Numbered from the stretch's first letter, positions 17,548 to 27,557 are shown. The stretch: DNA of 64,000 bases from Paenibacillus prosopidis (GCF_003337375.1 NZ_QPJD01000002.1:310001-374000); one strand, 5' to 3'. Notes: generated by a model from the sequence alone, not told the origin. Made by a program: numbers and translations.

Positions 17548-19208
17548 GCGTTGTTCCCTCCGTTATCAAGCGACTTCGGATCTACGGTTATCCCTATTTT
17601 TTGAAGCGCACCAGCCACATCTGAGCGCATACCGTACCAATTTTTATTCGTATGTGCGCCGAGTGAAAGCTCGCCTTCATCCACACGGAGCCATATTCTG
17701 CGGTGCTGCCAATAAGAGCCCATCAGCAATCCGACCATAGAAAAAGTCGCTCCGATCCACACATAAGGCAAAGCCTTGTCCATCCGGACGTTTAAATAAG
17801 TAGACGCTTCGGAAAAATCCACATTTTCCATCCCGTCGACTCTGATTTCAATTTTATTTGCCAAAGCGCCATTAATTGTATCCTGCGAAAATTTCACTTT
17901 ATCCTTCTGCATCGGGAAGTAAATATAAGGCTCGCCCTTAGCATCCAGTCCCGGACCTTTAACTGTGAAAATGAAAGCCGGCGCAATCGGATCACGCGAC
18001 AACGTTGTAGGTTCACCGTTATCGCCGATATCGAATTCCATATAGTTGGCGTATAAGTCCAGCGTATACGGGCCCAGCTTATGCTGAAGCGCCGAATCCT
18101 TCATGGGCAAATCGAAAGGACCGTATACTTGTCCCGTTTGTTTATCAACGAGTACAGGATGAACCGCATTCAAACGCGGAGTCGTATCAAAGTCAAATTG
18201 ATAAAGCTTAATTCCTTTGTATTTGAGCGGCTCGTTCACGACAATATTGTGCCGCTTCACTTCCCGGAGCACCGGCTTTTGCAATTGATCATTACAATTG
18301 CTAACGCATTCATAGAGTACCGCTTTTGTCTCAAACAGCTTGGCGCGGGATGTCCCCTTCAGTTTATCGGGTAATTCTTCATCCTTGTAATACTCAACGG
18401 TAAACTTTTCATTTTTGACATAATAATTCGTATCGGCAATTTGCACCGTATCGCCATCAGGAATCGTAATGTAGCTATCCATCTGCCAACTAGGTATGCT
18501 GCGTGCCAATATCGCCAGAAGAAACAGGATGAGACCGATATGATTAATATAAGGACCCCAGCGGCTAAACCGGTTTTTTTCTGCAAGAAGCGCTGATCCG
18601 TCCAGGTGGATACGATATCCTTTCCGTTTCAACTGTGCACCGTAATTCTCTACCCATTGCTCTGCATCGCCTTCAACCTTATGCCTAAACACTGTTTTTT
18701 GACGATGAATGAACTGCAAATGCTTGCGAACTTGCTGCTTGCTTAATGCTCGGTACAATGGCAATACCCGATCCAAACTGCAAATAACGAGCGACGTACC
18801 TATCATGACAAGCAAGCCGATGAACCACCATGATTCGTAGGTGTGCGTCAAACCGAGTAAATAATACAATTTGCCAGGCAGGCCGTATGTTTCCTCATAA
18901 TATACCGATGGATCAAAGTTATTGATGAATGTATTTTCTTGCGGATAAATCGTACCGAGCATAGCCGTCAAAAACGTAATGACGATCAAATAGATCGCAA
19001 TTTTAACCGATGAAAAAAAATTCCATATCCGATCAATAAAGTTCGGATTACTTTTTTGCGAACGGCGTGCAACCCCGTCATATCGCATTTCCAAAGGCAA
19101 GTCCGACTCATCATTGTACCCTAGAGGCTTACCGCAGCTTTCGCACAGCACGGTGCCGACCGAGTTTTGATGACCGCACTCACATTTTGTGTTTTCAACC
19201 AATAACAC
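17544..19208 (-). CDS. resB: Cytochrome c biogenesis protein ResB (Ccs1)
   Basis: 554 residues. An N-terminal zinc ribbon (CECGHQN...CESCGKPLG), as in the B. subtilis protein, is followed by three membrane segments around 75-95, 125-145 and 215-235, a large extracytoplasmic domain and a last segment near 495-515. It forms the haem-delivery complex with ResC. The GTG start at 19208 lies seven bases after GGAGG, 11 bases past resA. The external domain has one cysteine pair (CVSNC). Confidence 0.92.
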   Translation of the reverse strand: MLLVENTKCECGHQNSVGTVLCESCGKPLGYNDESDLPLEMRYDGVARRSQKSNPNFIDRIWNFFSSVKIAIYLIVITFLTAMLGTIYPQENTFINNFDPSVYYEETYGLPGKLYYLLGLTHTYESWWFIGLLVMIGTSLVICSLDRVLPLYRALSKQQVRKHLQFIHRQKTVFRHKVEGDAEQWVENYGAQLKRKGYRIHLDGSALLAEKNRFSRWGPYINHIGLILFLLAILARSIPSWQMDSYITIPDGDTVQIADTNYYVKNEKFTVEYYKDEELPDKLKGTSRAKLFETKAVLYECVSNCNDQLQKPVLREVKRHNIVVNEPLKYKGIKLYQFDFDTTPRLNAVHPVLVDKQTGQVYGPFDLPMKDSALQHKLGPYTLDLYANYMEFDIGDNGEPTTLSRDPIAPAFIFTVKGPGLDAKGEPYIYFPMQKDKVKFSQDTINGALANKIEIRVDGMENVDFSEASTYLNVRMDKALPYVWIGATFSMVGLLMGSYWQHRRIWLRVDEGELSLGAHTNKNWYGMRSDVAGALQKIGITVDPKSLDNGGNNA

Positions 19209-19219
19209 AGTAAAACCTC

Positions 19220-19762
19220 CTACAGCTGAAGCAGCCGTTCAATCCGTTCGTCAATTTCCGCTTCCGTCATACCGCCTACTTTAATTTCCATAATGGATCC
19301 ATCCGGCTTGATGAAAAAAGTAGTAGGGTAAGATTTCAGCCCATAGCTGCGTTCGGTTTTGCGATTCACATCCCGTAAAATCGGATAATGCAAGTCAAAG
19401 CGACGAACAAAATTGTTCACGGTCAATGTATCTTCACTTAAATTAATGGCTAGGATAACTAAGCCTTCATCCTTCCACTTCTGATACTGTCGTTCAAACT
19501 CAGGCATTTCCTTCACGCACGGCGGACAGAAAGTTCCCCAAAAGTTGACGACGACCGCTTTGCCTTCATAATCAGATAATTGCTTCAGGTTGCCATCCAG
19601 ATCTGCAAGCTTAAACTGGGGCGGCTCGCTTCCTTCCTTCAAAGGTCCTTTATCTGCAGCAAACAAGGTAGATCCAATTGCATACCCGCCAATAATTAGA
19701 ACCGCAATCAATATTACGATTTGCACCATCTTGCGCGATTTTCCCAAATTTAACACCACCAA
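19220..19762 (-). CDS. resA: Extracytoplasmic thiol-disulfide oxidoreductase ResA
   Basis: Up to 180 residues: an N-terminal membrane anchor (about 12-34) and a thioredoxin-like AhpC/TSA fold with the active site FWGTFCPPCVKEMP. It reduces apocytochrome c cysteines before haem attachment by ResB-ResC. The active site is CPPC rather than the CEPC known from B. subtilis ResA. The start is unclear: TTG 19762, GTG 19759 or TTG 19747, the last with GGTGGTG six bases upstream. Confidence 0.88.
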   Translation of the reverse strand: MVVLNLGKSRKMVQIVILIAVLIIGGYAIGSTLFAADKGPLKEGSEPPQFKLADLDGNLKQLSDYEGKAVVVNFWGTFCPPCVKEMPEFERQYQKWKDEGLVILAINLSEDTLTVNNFVRRFDLHYPILRDVNRKTERSYGLKSYPTTFFIKPDGSIMEIKVGGMTEAEIDERIERLLQL

Positions 19763-19805
19763 GTTCTGTCTAAACAGCCATGAATATTACCATTATAACG
19801 AAAAG

Positions 19806-19831
19806 TCGACGGCAATTACTGCCGCCGTCGA
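19806..19831 (-). terminator. Hairpin after rluB
   Basis: TCGACGGC / GCCGTCGA stem directly after the rluB stop, followed by CTTTTCG. A short T tract makes it a moderate terminator. Confidence 0.65.
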
Positions 19832-20587
19832 TTACTTTTTATGAACTTTATGTGTCTTGCTTTGGGCTACTGCCAACAGATCTTTAATTTCTTGCGGCGT
19901 CAGATGACGGTACTTCCCTCTACCCAGATTCTCCAGTCCGATTTCACCGAAACGAATTCTTTTCAATCGAATGACTTTGTGGCCGATGGCTTCGAACATA
20001 CGACGTACCTGACGGTTACGGCCCTCAAAAATCGTAATCGTAATCGTTGCTTCATTGTTCTCCGTATCCACATCATGATACTCCACCTCTGCAGGCGCGG
20101 TCATGCCGTCCTCCAGCTTTATGCCCTTTTGCAGCTGCTCCAGCGCGCTTCCATGCGGAACCCCTTTTACTGTCGCACGATAGGTTTTCGGAACATGGTG
20201 GCTTGGGTGCGTTAGCAAATTGGCGAACTCGCCGTCATTCGTTAAAATAAGCAGCCCTTCCGTATCGTAATCCAACCTGCCGACTGGATATACCCGCTCT
20301 TTGATTCCCGGTAAAAAGTCTGTTACTATTTTGCGGCCCTGCGGATCATTTGCGCTTGTTATAACGCCTTTTGATTTATTGAGCATGAGGTAGAGCTTCT
20401 TCTCGCTCCTGATCGGTTTTCCATTGACGGTAATGGTATCGACTGCAGGATCCGCCTTGACTCCCAGCGTCGTAACCTTCTCACCATTCACCTCAACCAT
20501 GCCTGCTAAAATCATTTCTTCACATTTGCGACGGGATGCGATTCCCGCTGCTGCCAATATTTTCTGTAAACGTTCCAATTCTTTCAC
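19832..20587 (-). CDS. rluB: 23S rRNA pseudouridine synthase, RluB type
   Basis: About 251 residues. N-terminal S4 RNA-binding domain (LQKILAAAGIASRRKCEEMI) and a catalytic domain with the nucleophilic aspartate in GRLDYDTEGLLILTNDGE. It isomerises a uridine in 23S rRNA helix 90-92 in related bacteria. The basic tail (KSTHKVHKK-like) is typical. I favour GTG 20587 after GGAGG; ATG 20602 and TTG 20578 are alternatives. It lies downstream of spmAB as in B. subtilis. Confidence 0.9.
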   Translation of the reverse strand: MKELERLQKILAAAGIASRRKCEEMILAGMVEVNGEKVTTLGVKADPAVDTITVNGKPIRSEKKLYLMLNKSKGVITSANDPQGRKIVTDFLPGIKERVYPVGRLDYDTEGLLILTNDGEFANLLTHPSHHVPKTYRATVKGVPHGSALEQLQKGIKLEDGMTAPAEVEYHDVDTENNEATITITIFEGRNRQVRRMFEAIGHKVIRLKRIRFGEIGLENLGRGKYRHLTPQEIKDLLAVAQSKTHKVHKK

Positions 20588-20632
20588 CTCAACCTCCATC
20601 ATAACGATATGGAGAACAAATCACAAGCTTCC

Positions 20633-21169
20633 CTAACCGAATATGTATAAACAAATGAAAATGGCTGCAAAAAAACCGACCAAATCAGAAAATAGGCCAA
20701 CCTTTAATGCATAACGTGTCCTGCGAATGCCGATTGCTCCAAAATAAACTGTAAGTACATAAAGTGTCGTATCGGTGCTTCCTTGAATCGTGGAAGCAAT
20801 TCTCCCAATCATGGAATCAGGTCCAAATGTCTGGATGAGATCCGTTGTAAAGGCTAGCGATCCGGCACCGGTAAGCGGGCGCAATATGCCCAGAGGCAGC
20901 ACCTCGCTTGGAATGCCAATCCAATCGAATATAGGGCGTACGGCTGACAGCATCAATTCCAGCGCGCCGGATGCCCGAAACATGCTTATGGCTACCATCA
21001 TTCCGACTAAGTGAGGAATGATGTTGATGGCGGTGCCAAAGCCATCCTTGGCACCCTCAACAAAAGTTTCATAGACGGGCACTTTACGGCGAAGGGCCGC
21101 GTAAAGCGGGATAAATACGATAATAGCCGGAATCATCCAAGCAGATAAGCTTGAAAAAAAATTATACAA
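20633..21169 (-). CDS. spmB: Spore maturation protein B
   Basis: 178 residues with several membrane segments and the nucleoside-recognition (Gate) type core (GAGSLAFTTDLIQTFGPDS). SpmA and SpmB together are needed for full spore core dehydration in B. subtilis. TTG 21169 is the likely start: it is eight bases after GGAGG, gives the same length as the B. subtilis protein and overlaps the end of spmA; GTG 21178 is too close to the ribosome site. Confidence 0.9.
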   Translation of the reverse strand: MYNFFSSLSAWMIPAIIVFIPLYAALRRKVPVYETFVEGAKDGFGTAINIIPHLVGMMVAISMFRASGALELMLSAVRPIFDWIGIPSEVLPLGILRPLTGAGSLAFTTDLIQTFGPDSMIGRIASTIQGSTDTTLYVLTVYFGAIGIRRTRYALKVGLFSDLVGFFAAIFICLYIFG

Positions 21170-21821
21170 CAGGCTCACCTCCAGCAGAAGCTGTATGAAC
21201 CTTTACTTTAGGCTGCGTGGAGACAATCGGGTGTATTGGCGGCGGTGGTGATTTCCTCCGGTACCACCGATCGGCTAAAATGGCAGCTGAGGTTGCAACA
21301 AATGTAGCCGCTAGAGTCGTTCCAATAATTTCAGCCGGATTTGCCGAGCCATAATTCATTCTTATCGCTATAAGCGTTGTCGGTATAATGGTAATGCTGG
21401 ATGTGTTAAGCGCAAGGAGCGTGCACATTGCAGGTGTTGCAGTAGTTGAATCCGGATTTAGCTTCTGAAGTTCCTGCATCGCCTTAATTCCCATCGGTGT
21501 CGCGGCATTGCCAAGCCCGAACAAATTCGCGCTCAAATTGCTCATAATATAACCGATCGCCGGATGATTACGCGGCACATCCGGAAACAGCTTTCTAACG
21601 ATCGGTCCGAGCAAATGAGCCAATTTCTGAAGTAAACCCGCATCTTCTGCTATCCGCATCATCCCTAACCAAAACACCATGATGCTTATTAGCCCAAAGC
21701 TAACGGTGACGCCTGATTTCGCGCCATCAAAGGCTGCTTGCGTCACTGCATCCATTTTACCGTTAATCGCAGCTACAATAACACTCGCCACAATAAAAAA
21801 TAACCATATCCAATTTACCAT
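21162..21821 (-). CDS. spmA: Spore maturation protein A
   Basis: 219 residues, membrane protein with the Gate-domain blocks FWLGMMRIAEDAG, SNLSANLFGLGNAATPMG and LNTSSITIIPTT. Works with SpmB in spore core dehydration and heat resistance. Order dacB-spmA-spmB matches the B. subtilis SigE-controlled operon. ATG follows GGGGAGG. The C-terminal tail is longer and Pro-rich (KSPPPPIHPI). Confidence 0.92.
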   Translation of the reverse strand: MVNWIWLFFIVASVIVAAINGKMDAVTQAAFDGAKSGVTVSFGLISIMVFWLGMMRIAEDAGLLQKLAHLLGPIVRKLFPDVPRNHPAIGYIMSNLSANLFGLGNAATPMGIKAMQELQKLNPDSTTATPAMCTLLALNTSSITIIPTTLIAIRMNYGSANPAEIIGTTLAATFVATSAAILADRWYRRKSPPPPIHPIVSTQPKVKVHTASAGGEPVV

Positions 21822-21858
21822 TTAGGCCGCCTCCCCCACGACTTTCAAGCTTGTCTTT

Positions 21859-21893
21859 CCAATAAGACTGCGTCTCCCGCACCGTCTTATTGG
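21859..21893 (-). other. Hairpin spanning the dacB stop codon
   Basis: CCAATAAGAC and GTCTTATTGG pair perfectly (10 bp) around a GC-rich loop; the dacB TAA is inside the 5' arm. No T tract follows, so it is more likely a stability or partial attenuation hairpin ahead of spmA than a full terminator. Confidence 0.5.
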
Positions 21894-23077
21894 TAATGCC
21901 CGAATAAAGCGCCCAGCACTTTCAAAATCGATTGATGAAGAATTGCTCGTCCTTCAATTTGTGAAGCTTTCCTAAACTCCGCTAAAGATTGGATTGCTCT
22001 CTGTGAGGAAGCCGGCAGCTGCAGCCTGCTGCTTCCAACATCATATATAGGCACAGCGCCGATTTTACTTCCATTCAAGTGCCACTCGAGCAAGCCGCGT
22101 TCTCCTAATAAATAGCGAGTCGTACTGGTATTGTATAAAACAAGTCTCGACTGTACGGTCTCCTGCTTCTCCAGAGGGTATTTGAAGGTTTGACCAGCCG
22201 CATAGGGATAGCCTGCAATAGGCTGCCCTTTATTGGCCAATTGCTGCAGCGGATAATGCTCAAAGCCCCAATCAAGCATTTTGCGGTGATCTGCCCAATC
22301 ATCGCCATCGTTTATCGTTACAGCAGCAAGCTGCTGACCTTGGCGCGTTGCCGAACTAACAAGACAACGAAGCGATTTCTTCGTATAACCGGTTTTGACG
22401 CCATCTGCCCCTTCATACATTGCGAGCATCTTATTTTTGTTCGTATAGCTGTAATCCCATTTTTCATGAGGGTTAGGTACCTTCTTGACACGTGTGCTCA
22501 CAATTTCTGCGAATACATCGTTTTTTAATGCATAGGCTGTCAATTTAGCCAAATCATTTGCGGAAGAATAATGGCCATCTTCATCTAGTCCGTGCGGATT
22601 TTTAAATTGTGTATGCTTCAGGCCTAGAAAGGCTGCCTTCTCGTTCATCAGATGTACGAAGCCTTCTTCCGAACCCCCGACGTGCTCCGCAATAGCTGTG
22701 GCCGCATCATTGCCAGAACGAAGCATAAGTCCGTAAAGCATATTTGACAAGCTCATCTCCTCACCAAGCTGGAGATAAATGGATGACCCTTCCTTCCCAA
22801 CGGCACGCTTACTCGTTTTAACCATATCGGTCAATTTTCCATGCTCAATCGCTACGATGGCAGTCATTATTTTGGTCAAGCTCGCTATTCTCATGGAGGT
22901 ATCGCCATTACTACTGTACAATAATCTTCCTGATTCCACATCGATAAGCGCTGACGCTTTCGCATTTGTACTTATCGGGTTGGGCGCAGCGCTCACACCA
23001 GGTATCGAGCTTGTCCCAAGCATTAAGGTTAATAATAAACCTAGCGAAAAAATCCGCTGTAGCTTCTTGAAAAACAT
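21887..23077 (-). CDS. dacB: D-alanyl-D-alanine carboxypeptidase, sporulation type (DacB, PBP5*)
   Basis: 396 residues with a signal peptide (about 1-30) and a class C low-molecular-weight penicillin-binding domain: SxxK in SLTKIM, SxN in RSGNDA and KTG in DGVKTGYT. It trims pentapeptides in the spore cortex. Neighbour spmAB supports the sporulation role. A good SigE-like -10 (CATATACT, 23135-23142 on the minus strand) lies upstream, but its -35 is weak. C-terminal beta domain and amphipathic tail are present. Confidence 0.92.
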   Translation of the reverse strand: MFFKKLQRIFSLGLLLTLMLGTSSIPGVSAAPNPISTNAKASALIDVESGRLLYSSNGDTSMRIASLTKIMTAIVAIEHGKLTDMVKTSKRAVGKEGSSIYLQLGEEMSLSNMLYGLMLRSGNDAATAIAEHVGGSEEGFVHLMNEKAAFLGLKHTQFKNPHGLDEDGHYSSANDLAKLTAYALKNDVFAEIVSTRVKKVPNPHEKWDYSYTNKNKMLAMYEGADGVKTGYTKKSLRCLVSSATRQGQQLAAVTINDGDDWADHRKMLDWGFEHYPLQQLANKGQPIAGYPYAAGQTFKYPLEKQETVQSRLVLYNTSTTRYLLGERGLLEWHLNGSKIGAVPIYDVGSSRLQLPASSQRAIQSLAEFRKASQIEGRAILHQSILKVLGALFGHYQ

Positions 23078-23185
23078 GCCATACTTGCCCCTCTCGCAGC
23101 GTTAGTTGTTCCAAGCATCAGGTTGCATATTCACAGTATATGCCTGAATGCATTCCTCTAGACGAAAAGCATCTCACTAAAAATG

Positions 23186-23208
23186 AAAAACTGCCCTCTC
23201 GGGCAGTT
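23186..23208 (-). terminator. Terminator after ytfJ
   Basis: Minus-strand ACTGCCC-GAGA-GGGCAGT followed by TTTTTCATTTTT, four bases beyond the ytfJ stop. Confidence 0.9.
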
Positions 23209-23211
23209 ATG

Positions 23212-23694
23212 TCATAAGAGGTGATCGTTCACGTCAACATGTCCTGAAATGACTGTCTGGGAAGGATCTGTGTAAGAAGCCTTACTGCCCGGCTGCTTCA
23301 TCATGGACTGTAATTTATCAAATACTTGCGGTGCAGTATCGATAACACGCTCAAGCAAATGGGTTTGAGTATCGAGCGGCACAATCTTCACGCCGTGAGT
23401 ACCGACGACGAGAAACGCGATCGGCGTTATCGATACGCCGCCGCCGCTTCCGCCTCCAAATGGGAGTGATACGGAAGCATGATGCGCATCAGATTGTGCA
23501 TTTTTATGCTCGGCATCTTCTAACCGAATATCACTGCCCCCAGCTACAAACCCGAAACCAACCTTGGAAATTGGCATAATAATGCTGCCATCCGGCGTTT
23601 GAACCGGATCACCGACGATCGTATTGACGTCAACCATTTCTTTAATATTTTCCATTGCGGTTTGCATTAAGCCTTGAATAGGATGTTCTGCCAT
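23212..23694 (-). CDS. ytfJ: Sporulation protein YtfJ (GerW family)
   Basis: 160 residues beginning MAEHPIQGLMQTAMENIKEM; the ATG at 23694 follows AAAGGAGG, and the longer upstream frame is only overlap with the preceding gene. The family core VGFGFVAGGSD and a glycine loop GGGSGGGVSITPIAFL are clear. In B. subtilis it is a forespore protein that influences germination with lysozyme. Its start lies inside the DUF2953 gene (28-base overlap), so the two are coupled. Confidence 0.88.
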   Translation of the reverse strand: MAEHPIQGLMQTAMENIKEMVDVNTIVGDPVQTPDGSIIMPISKVGFGFVAGGSDIRLEDAEHKNAQSDAHHASVSLPFGGGSGGGVSITPIAFLVVGTHGVKIVPLDTQTHLLERVIDTAPQVFDKLQSMMKQPGSKASYTDPSQTVISGHVDVNDHLL

Positions 23695-24359
23695 GCTTTG
23701 ACGCCTCCTTTCACTTTCTTTATGCGAACTAATAGCTGCAGCCCGGCAAGGATAGCATAACCGAAGCGGATTTGAGCTATGCATGACCATTCCGTTGTAA
23801 ATGTAGGCTGCTGATACATGGGCTGAACATTCATATTTGGCTCGGCATTAATTTTGACCATTTGCGACAGCAAGCCAAGTATGGATGTTTGAACAGACCA
23901 GACAAGACCAGTAGCCATTGCCGTCCACATCGCGTCTCCAGTGCCTACTGAAGTAGACCAGTTCCACTCAACTAATCGAACCTTGGTCAGCGTTTGCCTG
24001 ACCAATCCCTTCAAATCCCGTGTCATTTTCAAAATCAGTTTCAATTTACCTATTGAGCTAAGGACTCTATCCACATCGAGTTCATCATTGAACTGTTTCC
24101 AGGTATTAATGCCCGTGCTCTCATTTGATACTTGTTTCTTCATTTGAACGGTATTTCCGACAAGTCGGATAATTGGAACCTTATACCGGTATCGGATAAT
24201 GCCGTAGAGGGCTTTCACTTTAATTTCTGCATCATCATCATTTCCTATTCTCCGCAACTGTCCTTTAATGACAACAGGAGAGGTTAGGATAACCGTCAAA
24301 ATGAGCAAAAAAAAGAGACCGGCGGCCGTTATCCAACCGTAAGGGTAACCGAGCATCAT
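23667..24359 (-). CDS. ytfI: DUF2953 protein (YtfI type)
   Basis: 230 residues with an N-terminal membrane segment (about 10-30, GLFFLLILTVILTSPVV), a central segment near 140-165 and the DUF2953 core (VKALYGIIRYRYKVP; VEWNWSTSVGTGDA). The family occurs in spore formers next to ytfJ. In B. subtilis this pair lies elsewhere on the chromosome, whereas here it is inserted between dacB and scpB. Function unknown. ATG 24359 has GGAGG seven bases upstream. Confidence 0.82.
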   Translation of the reverse strand: MMLGYPYGWITAAGLFFLLILTVILTSPVVIKGQLRRIGNDDDAEIKVKALYGIIRYRYKVPIIRLVGNTVQMKKQVSNESTGINTWKQFNDELDVDRVLSSIGKLKLILKMTRDLKGLVRQTLTKVRLVEWNWSTSVGTGDAMWTAMATGLVWSVQTSILGLLSQMVKINAEPNMNVQPMYQQPTFTTEWSCIAQIRFGYAILAGLQLLVRIKKVKGGVKAWQNILFKA

Positions 24360-24417
24360 GATGCTTCCTCCGTTTCCCTAATATGGGTTGAATATAGTAT
24401 GACCCGGCGGTCAAATC

Positions 24418-25020
24418 TCATTCTTTAATTTCTTCAATTGTCATTTGTCTTCCGTCTAATCGTTCGAACAGCAGCTGTGTCTGTTCCTCTAATGCATCGT
24501 CCAGATCGACGTTACCAGGCTCAGGCAGCTCCCGAATCGACGGTAGACCAAAATAATCTAAAAATGATTTCGTCGTTCCATATAAAATCGGCCTGCCAAT
24601 TGCTTCGGCACGGCCTACCTCTTCAATTAAATCTTTCGATACGAGCGATTGAATAGCTCTGTCGCTCTTAACGCCGCGAATTTCTTCAATTGCGATTCTA
24701 GTAATCGGTTGACGATAGGCAACAATAGACAACGTTTCAAGCGCAGCCTGTGACAGCTGGGAACGTGTAGGCGTATAAGCCATCCGCTCAAAATAAGGCG
24801 CATGATCCGGGTGCGTCGTAAGCCGGTAGGATGCTGCTACCTCCGCGATTTGAACGCCTCGCCCTTCTCGTTCCAAATCGCGCTGCAAATCATAGACTAA
24901 ATCCGAGGCTAGATCTGCGTCTATTTCTAAAATATCGGCTAGCTGCCGCTTATTTAAGCCTTCGTCACCCGCCATGAACAGCAGGCCTTCAATAATTGTC
25001 TTCAATTTCGGATAATCCAC
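24418..25020 (-). CDS. scpB: Segregation and condensation protein B
   Basis: 200 residues, two winged-helix domains ([50 protein letters not shown]). It is a kleisin-binding partner in the SMC-ScpAB condensin that arranges and segregates the chromosome. I choose GTG 25020 (MDYPKLKTI...) after GGAGAGGAG, matching the family start; a longer TTG-initiated frame from 25062 is open but unlikely. It overlaps scpA by 32 bases. Confidence 0.9.
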   Translation of the reverse strand: MDYPKLKTIIEGLLFMAGDEGLNKRQLADILEIDADLASDLVYDLQRDLEREGRGVQIAEVAASYRLTTHPDHAPYFERMAYTPTRSQLSQAALETLSIVAYRQPITRIAIEEIRGVKSDRAIQSLVSKDLIEEVGRAEAIGRPILYGTTKSFLDYFGLPSIRELPEPGNVDLDDALEEQTQLLFERLDGRQMTIEEIKE

Positions 25021-25768
25021 TTTCCGAAGATTCTCCTCTCCAATGAATGACGATGTCGTCAAACAACTGATGCTGGAAGCAGTGAATATGCTTCATTTTC
25101 ATAAGCTCCAGTATCGCCAGAAAAGTTACGACAACCTCATGCCTGTCCATATTTTCCCGTATCAGCCGCGAAAATCTCACCGTTTCAAACTGCTTCAGAA
25201 TATCCATGATATCCCGAATACGGTCCTTGACCGAAATTTCATCACGTTGAACCGTCGCAACGACATTCCGTCTTGCTGCCCGGCGGAGCGCCTTTTGAAA
25301 TGCGGCAATTAAATCGGATACGAGTAGCCCTTCTACCGGGTTAACCTTCTCTTCCTTCATGAAAGGAGTCATATCCTCCGGCTCTCGGGAATAGACGAGG
25401 CTGCGTTCGAATTCCTTCTCCCGCAGCTGCTCTGCGATTTGCTTAAATTTACGATATTCCACGAGCTTTTGGATAAGCTCATCGCGCGGATCCAGACCGT
25501 CATCCGGCCAATCCTCGTACTCATCCTCAAATACAGGAGGCTTTGGAAGCAGCTGCTTGCTCTTTATCGCCAGAAGGGTAGCCGCCATAACTAAAAATTC
25601 ACTTGTAACCTCAAGCTCCAGCTCCTTCATCGCATGCAAGTATTCCATATATTGATCGGTAATTTCGCTTATAGATACTTCATGGATATCGATCTCGGCT
25701 TTGTCGATCAAGTGAAGCAATAGATCAAGCGGCCCTTCAAAAGAATTCAGCTTATAAAGCACCGACAC
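24989..25768 (-). CDS. scpA: Segregation and condensation protein A (kleisin)
   Basis: 259 residues. The N-terminal SMC-binding region [25 protein letters not shown] and C-terminal winged helix ([19 protein letters not shown]) are typical. It bridges the SMC heads in the chromosome condensin. GTG start at 25768 is eight bases after GGAGG. scpA-scpB downstream of the rib genes follows B. subtilis order, though ribT between ribH and scpA is missing here. Confidence 0.93.
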   Translation of the reverse strand: MSVLYKLNSFEGPLDLLLHLIDKAEIDIHEVSISEITDQYMEYLHAMKELELEVTSEFLVMAATLLAIKSKQLLPKPPVFEDEYEDWPDDGLDPRDELIQKLVEYRKFKQIAEQLREKEFERSLVYSREPEDMTPFMKEEKVNPVEGLLVSDLIAAFQKALRRAARRNVVATVQRDEISVKDRIRDIMDILKQFETVRFSRLIRENMDRHEVVVTFLAILELMKMKHIHCFQHQLFDDIVIHWRGESSESGLSEIEDNY

Positions 25769-25802
25769 TCAAATTTCCTCCCGCCTGGCTTCTCTGTGCT
25801 GC

Positions 25803-26273
25803 TTACGCCTTCAACTGCCTAGTCAAATTCGCCATCTCTATCGCGCTGGCAGCCGCTTCATAACCTTTATTTCCAGCTTTCGTGCCTGCACGTTCAATCG
25901 CTTGCTCAATCGAATCGACCGTCAGCACACCGAAAATAGTAGGAATGCCTGTTTTTAGAGCGATCGCCGCAACGCCCTTTGCTGCTTCGTTGCAAACATA
26001 ATCAAAATGCGGCGTTGAACCGCGAATGACCGCACCCAGCGTTATAACCGCATCGTACTTACCGCTCTCCGCCATTTTTTGGGCAATCAGAGGTATTTCG
26101 AATGCTCCCGGCACCCATGCCACGTCAACGTCCTCTTCCTGAGCACCATGACGCTTAAATGCGTCAAGCGCGCCTCCAAGCAGCTTACTCGAAATAAACT
26201 CGTTAAAACGTCCTACTACTACTCCATATTTTAAACCTTCTGATATTAAATGTCCCTCAAAAATTCGTGCCAT
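25803..26273 (-). CDS. ribH: 6,7-dimethyl-8-ribityllumazine synthase
   Basis: 156 residues. Condenses 5-amino-6-ribitylaminouracil with 3,4-dihydroxybutanone 4-phosphate, the penultimate step to riboflavin. Family blocks: [43 protein letters not shown] with the catalytic histidine, and [12 protein letters not shown]. It forms 60-subunit shells in Bacilli. Last gene of the rib operon; ATG 26273 is preceded by GGAAGGATG. Confidence 0.94.
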   Translation of the reverse strand: MARIFEGHLISEGLKYGVVVGRFNEFISSKLLGGALDAFKRHGAQEEDVDVAWVPGAFEIPLIAQKMAESGKYDAVITLGAVIRGSTPHFDYVCNEAAKGVAAIALKTGIPTIFGVLTVDSIEQAIERAGTKAGNKGYEAAASAIEMANLTRQLKA

Positions 26274-26296
26274 CTTGAAATCATCCTTCCAATTAT

Positions 26297-27529
26297 TTAG
26301 ATGTTATAGTCTTGATCTTCGAAACGCAGTAAATGCCCCAGCTTAGACTTTTTTGTACGTAAATAGCTGTTATTATCTTCATTAGCATCCATTTGAATCG
26401 GTACGCGCTCAACAACCTCTAACCCATAGCCCTCGAGACCTTTGATCTTACGCGGATTGTTCGTAAGTAAACGCATTTTGCGAATGCCAAGATCCTTCAA
26501 AATTTGCGCGCCTATTCCATAATCACGCAAATCGGCCGGAAAGCCCAGCTTTAAATTTGCGTCTACGGTATCAAAGCCCTGCTCCTGGAGCGCATAAGCC
26601 TTTAATTTGTTAATCAGCCCGATGCCTCTTCCTTCTTGGCGCATGTAGAGAAGTACGCCGCTGCCTTCCGCGTCGATCTGCTTTAATGCCGCTTCAAGCT
26701 GCGGTCCGCAATCGCAACGGTGCGAATGAAATACATCTCCGGTCAAGCATTCGGAGTGGACGCGTACTAGCATTGGACGCTCAGAATTAATTTCGCCCTT
26801 GACCAGCGCGACATGCTCCTTGTTGTCCACGATATTTGTGTAAGCGATCGCGCGGAAGGTACCAAAATCGGTTGGCAAATTGACGTCTACAGCTGGCTCA
26901 ACCAGCTTTTCTTTCTCATTACGGTAATGAATGAGTTCTTGGATCGTAATCAGCTTTAGGTTGTGCTTTTGTTTGAAGACAATTAGATCCGGCAGCCTTG
27001 CCATCGTTCCATCTTCGTTAATGATTTCGCAAATAACGGCAGCTGGCTCTGAACCGCACATTCTGGCAAGGTCAATTGCCGCCTCCGTGTGACCGGCACG
27101 GCGAAGTACGCCTCCATCCTTTGCAATAAGCGGGAAGATATGACCCGGTCTGCGGAAATCCGAGGCTTTCGTCGTTGGATCGATCAATGCTTTGACCGTT
27201 TCGGAACGTTCGAAAGCAGATATGCCCGTAGTAGTTGCTACATAGTCAACGGATACCGTAAATGCCGTTCCATGGTAATCGGTATTGTGCGTAACCATTG
27301 GCGGCAAATCAAGCTCCTCAGCCCGCTCTTGCGTAATCGGAACACACACAAGTCCGCGAGCTTCTGAAATCATGAAATTAATGACCTCCGGCGTCGTTTT
27401 ATCCGCTAGTGCTATCAGGTCACCCTCATTCTCGCGATCCTCGTCGTCCACGACAATAACCGGCTTCCCTAACATCAAATCATTTATTGCATCTTCAATC
27501 CGGTCAAATGGGATTTTATCTAGCTCCAT
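26297..27529 (-). CDS. ribBA: Bifunctional 3,4-dihydroxybutanone phosphate synthase / GTP cyclohydrolase II
   Basis: 410 residues. The N-terminal half (about 1-205) is Rib[23 protein letters not shown]-type block RRPGHIFPL and [11 protein letters not shown]. The C-terminal half is RibA with the zinc cysteines in [19 protein letters not shown] and the [10 protein letters not shown] block. It supplies both branch precursors of riboflavin from ribulose-5-phosphate and GTP. ATG 27529 follows AAAGGAGG; ten upstream codons are leader. The 300-base gap before it holds a composite repeat. Confidence 0.94.
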   Translation of the reverse strand: MELDKIPFDRIEDAINDLMLGKPVIVVDDEDRENEGDLIALADKTTPEVINFMISEARGLVCVPITQERAEELDLPPMVTHNTDYHGTAFTVSVDYVATTTGISAFERSETVKALIDPTTKASDFRRPGHIFPLIAKDGGVLRRAGHTEAAIDLARMCGSEPAAVICEIINEDGTMARLPDLIVFKQKHNLKLITIQELIHYRNEKEKLVEPAVDVNLPTDFGTFRAIAYTNIVDNKEHVALVKGEINSERPMLVRVHSECLTGDVFHSHRCDCGPQLEAALKQIDAEGSGVLLYMRQEGRGIGLINKLKAYALQEQGFDTVDANLKLGFPADLRDYGIGAQILKDLGIRKMRLLTNNPRKIKGLEGYGLEVVERVPIQMDANEDNNSYLRTKKSKLGHLLRFEDQDYNI

Positions 27530-27557
27530 ATGGGTTTCCCTCCTTTGTGAGACAACC

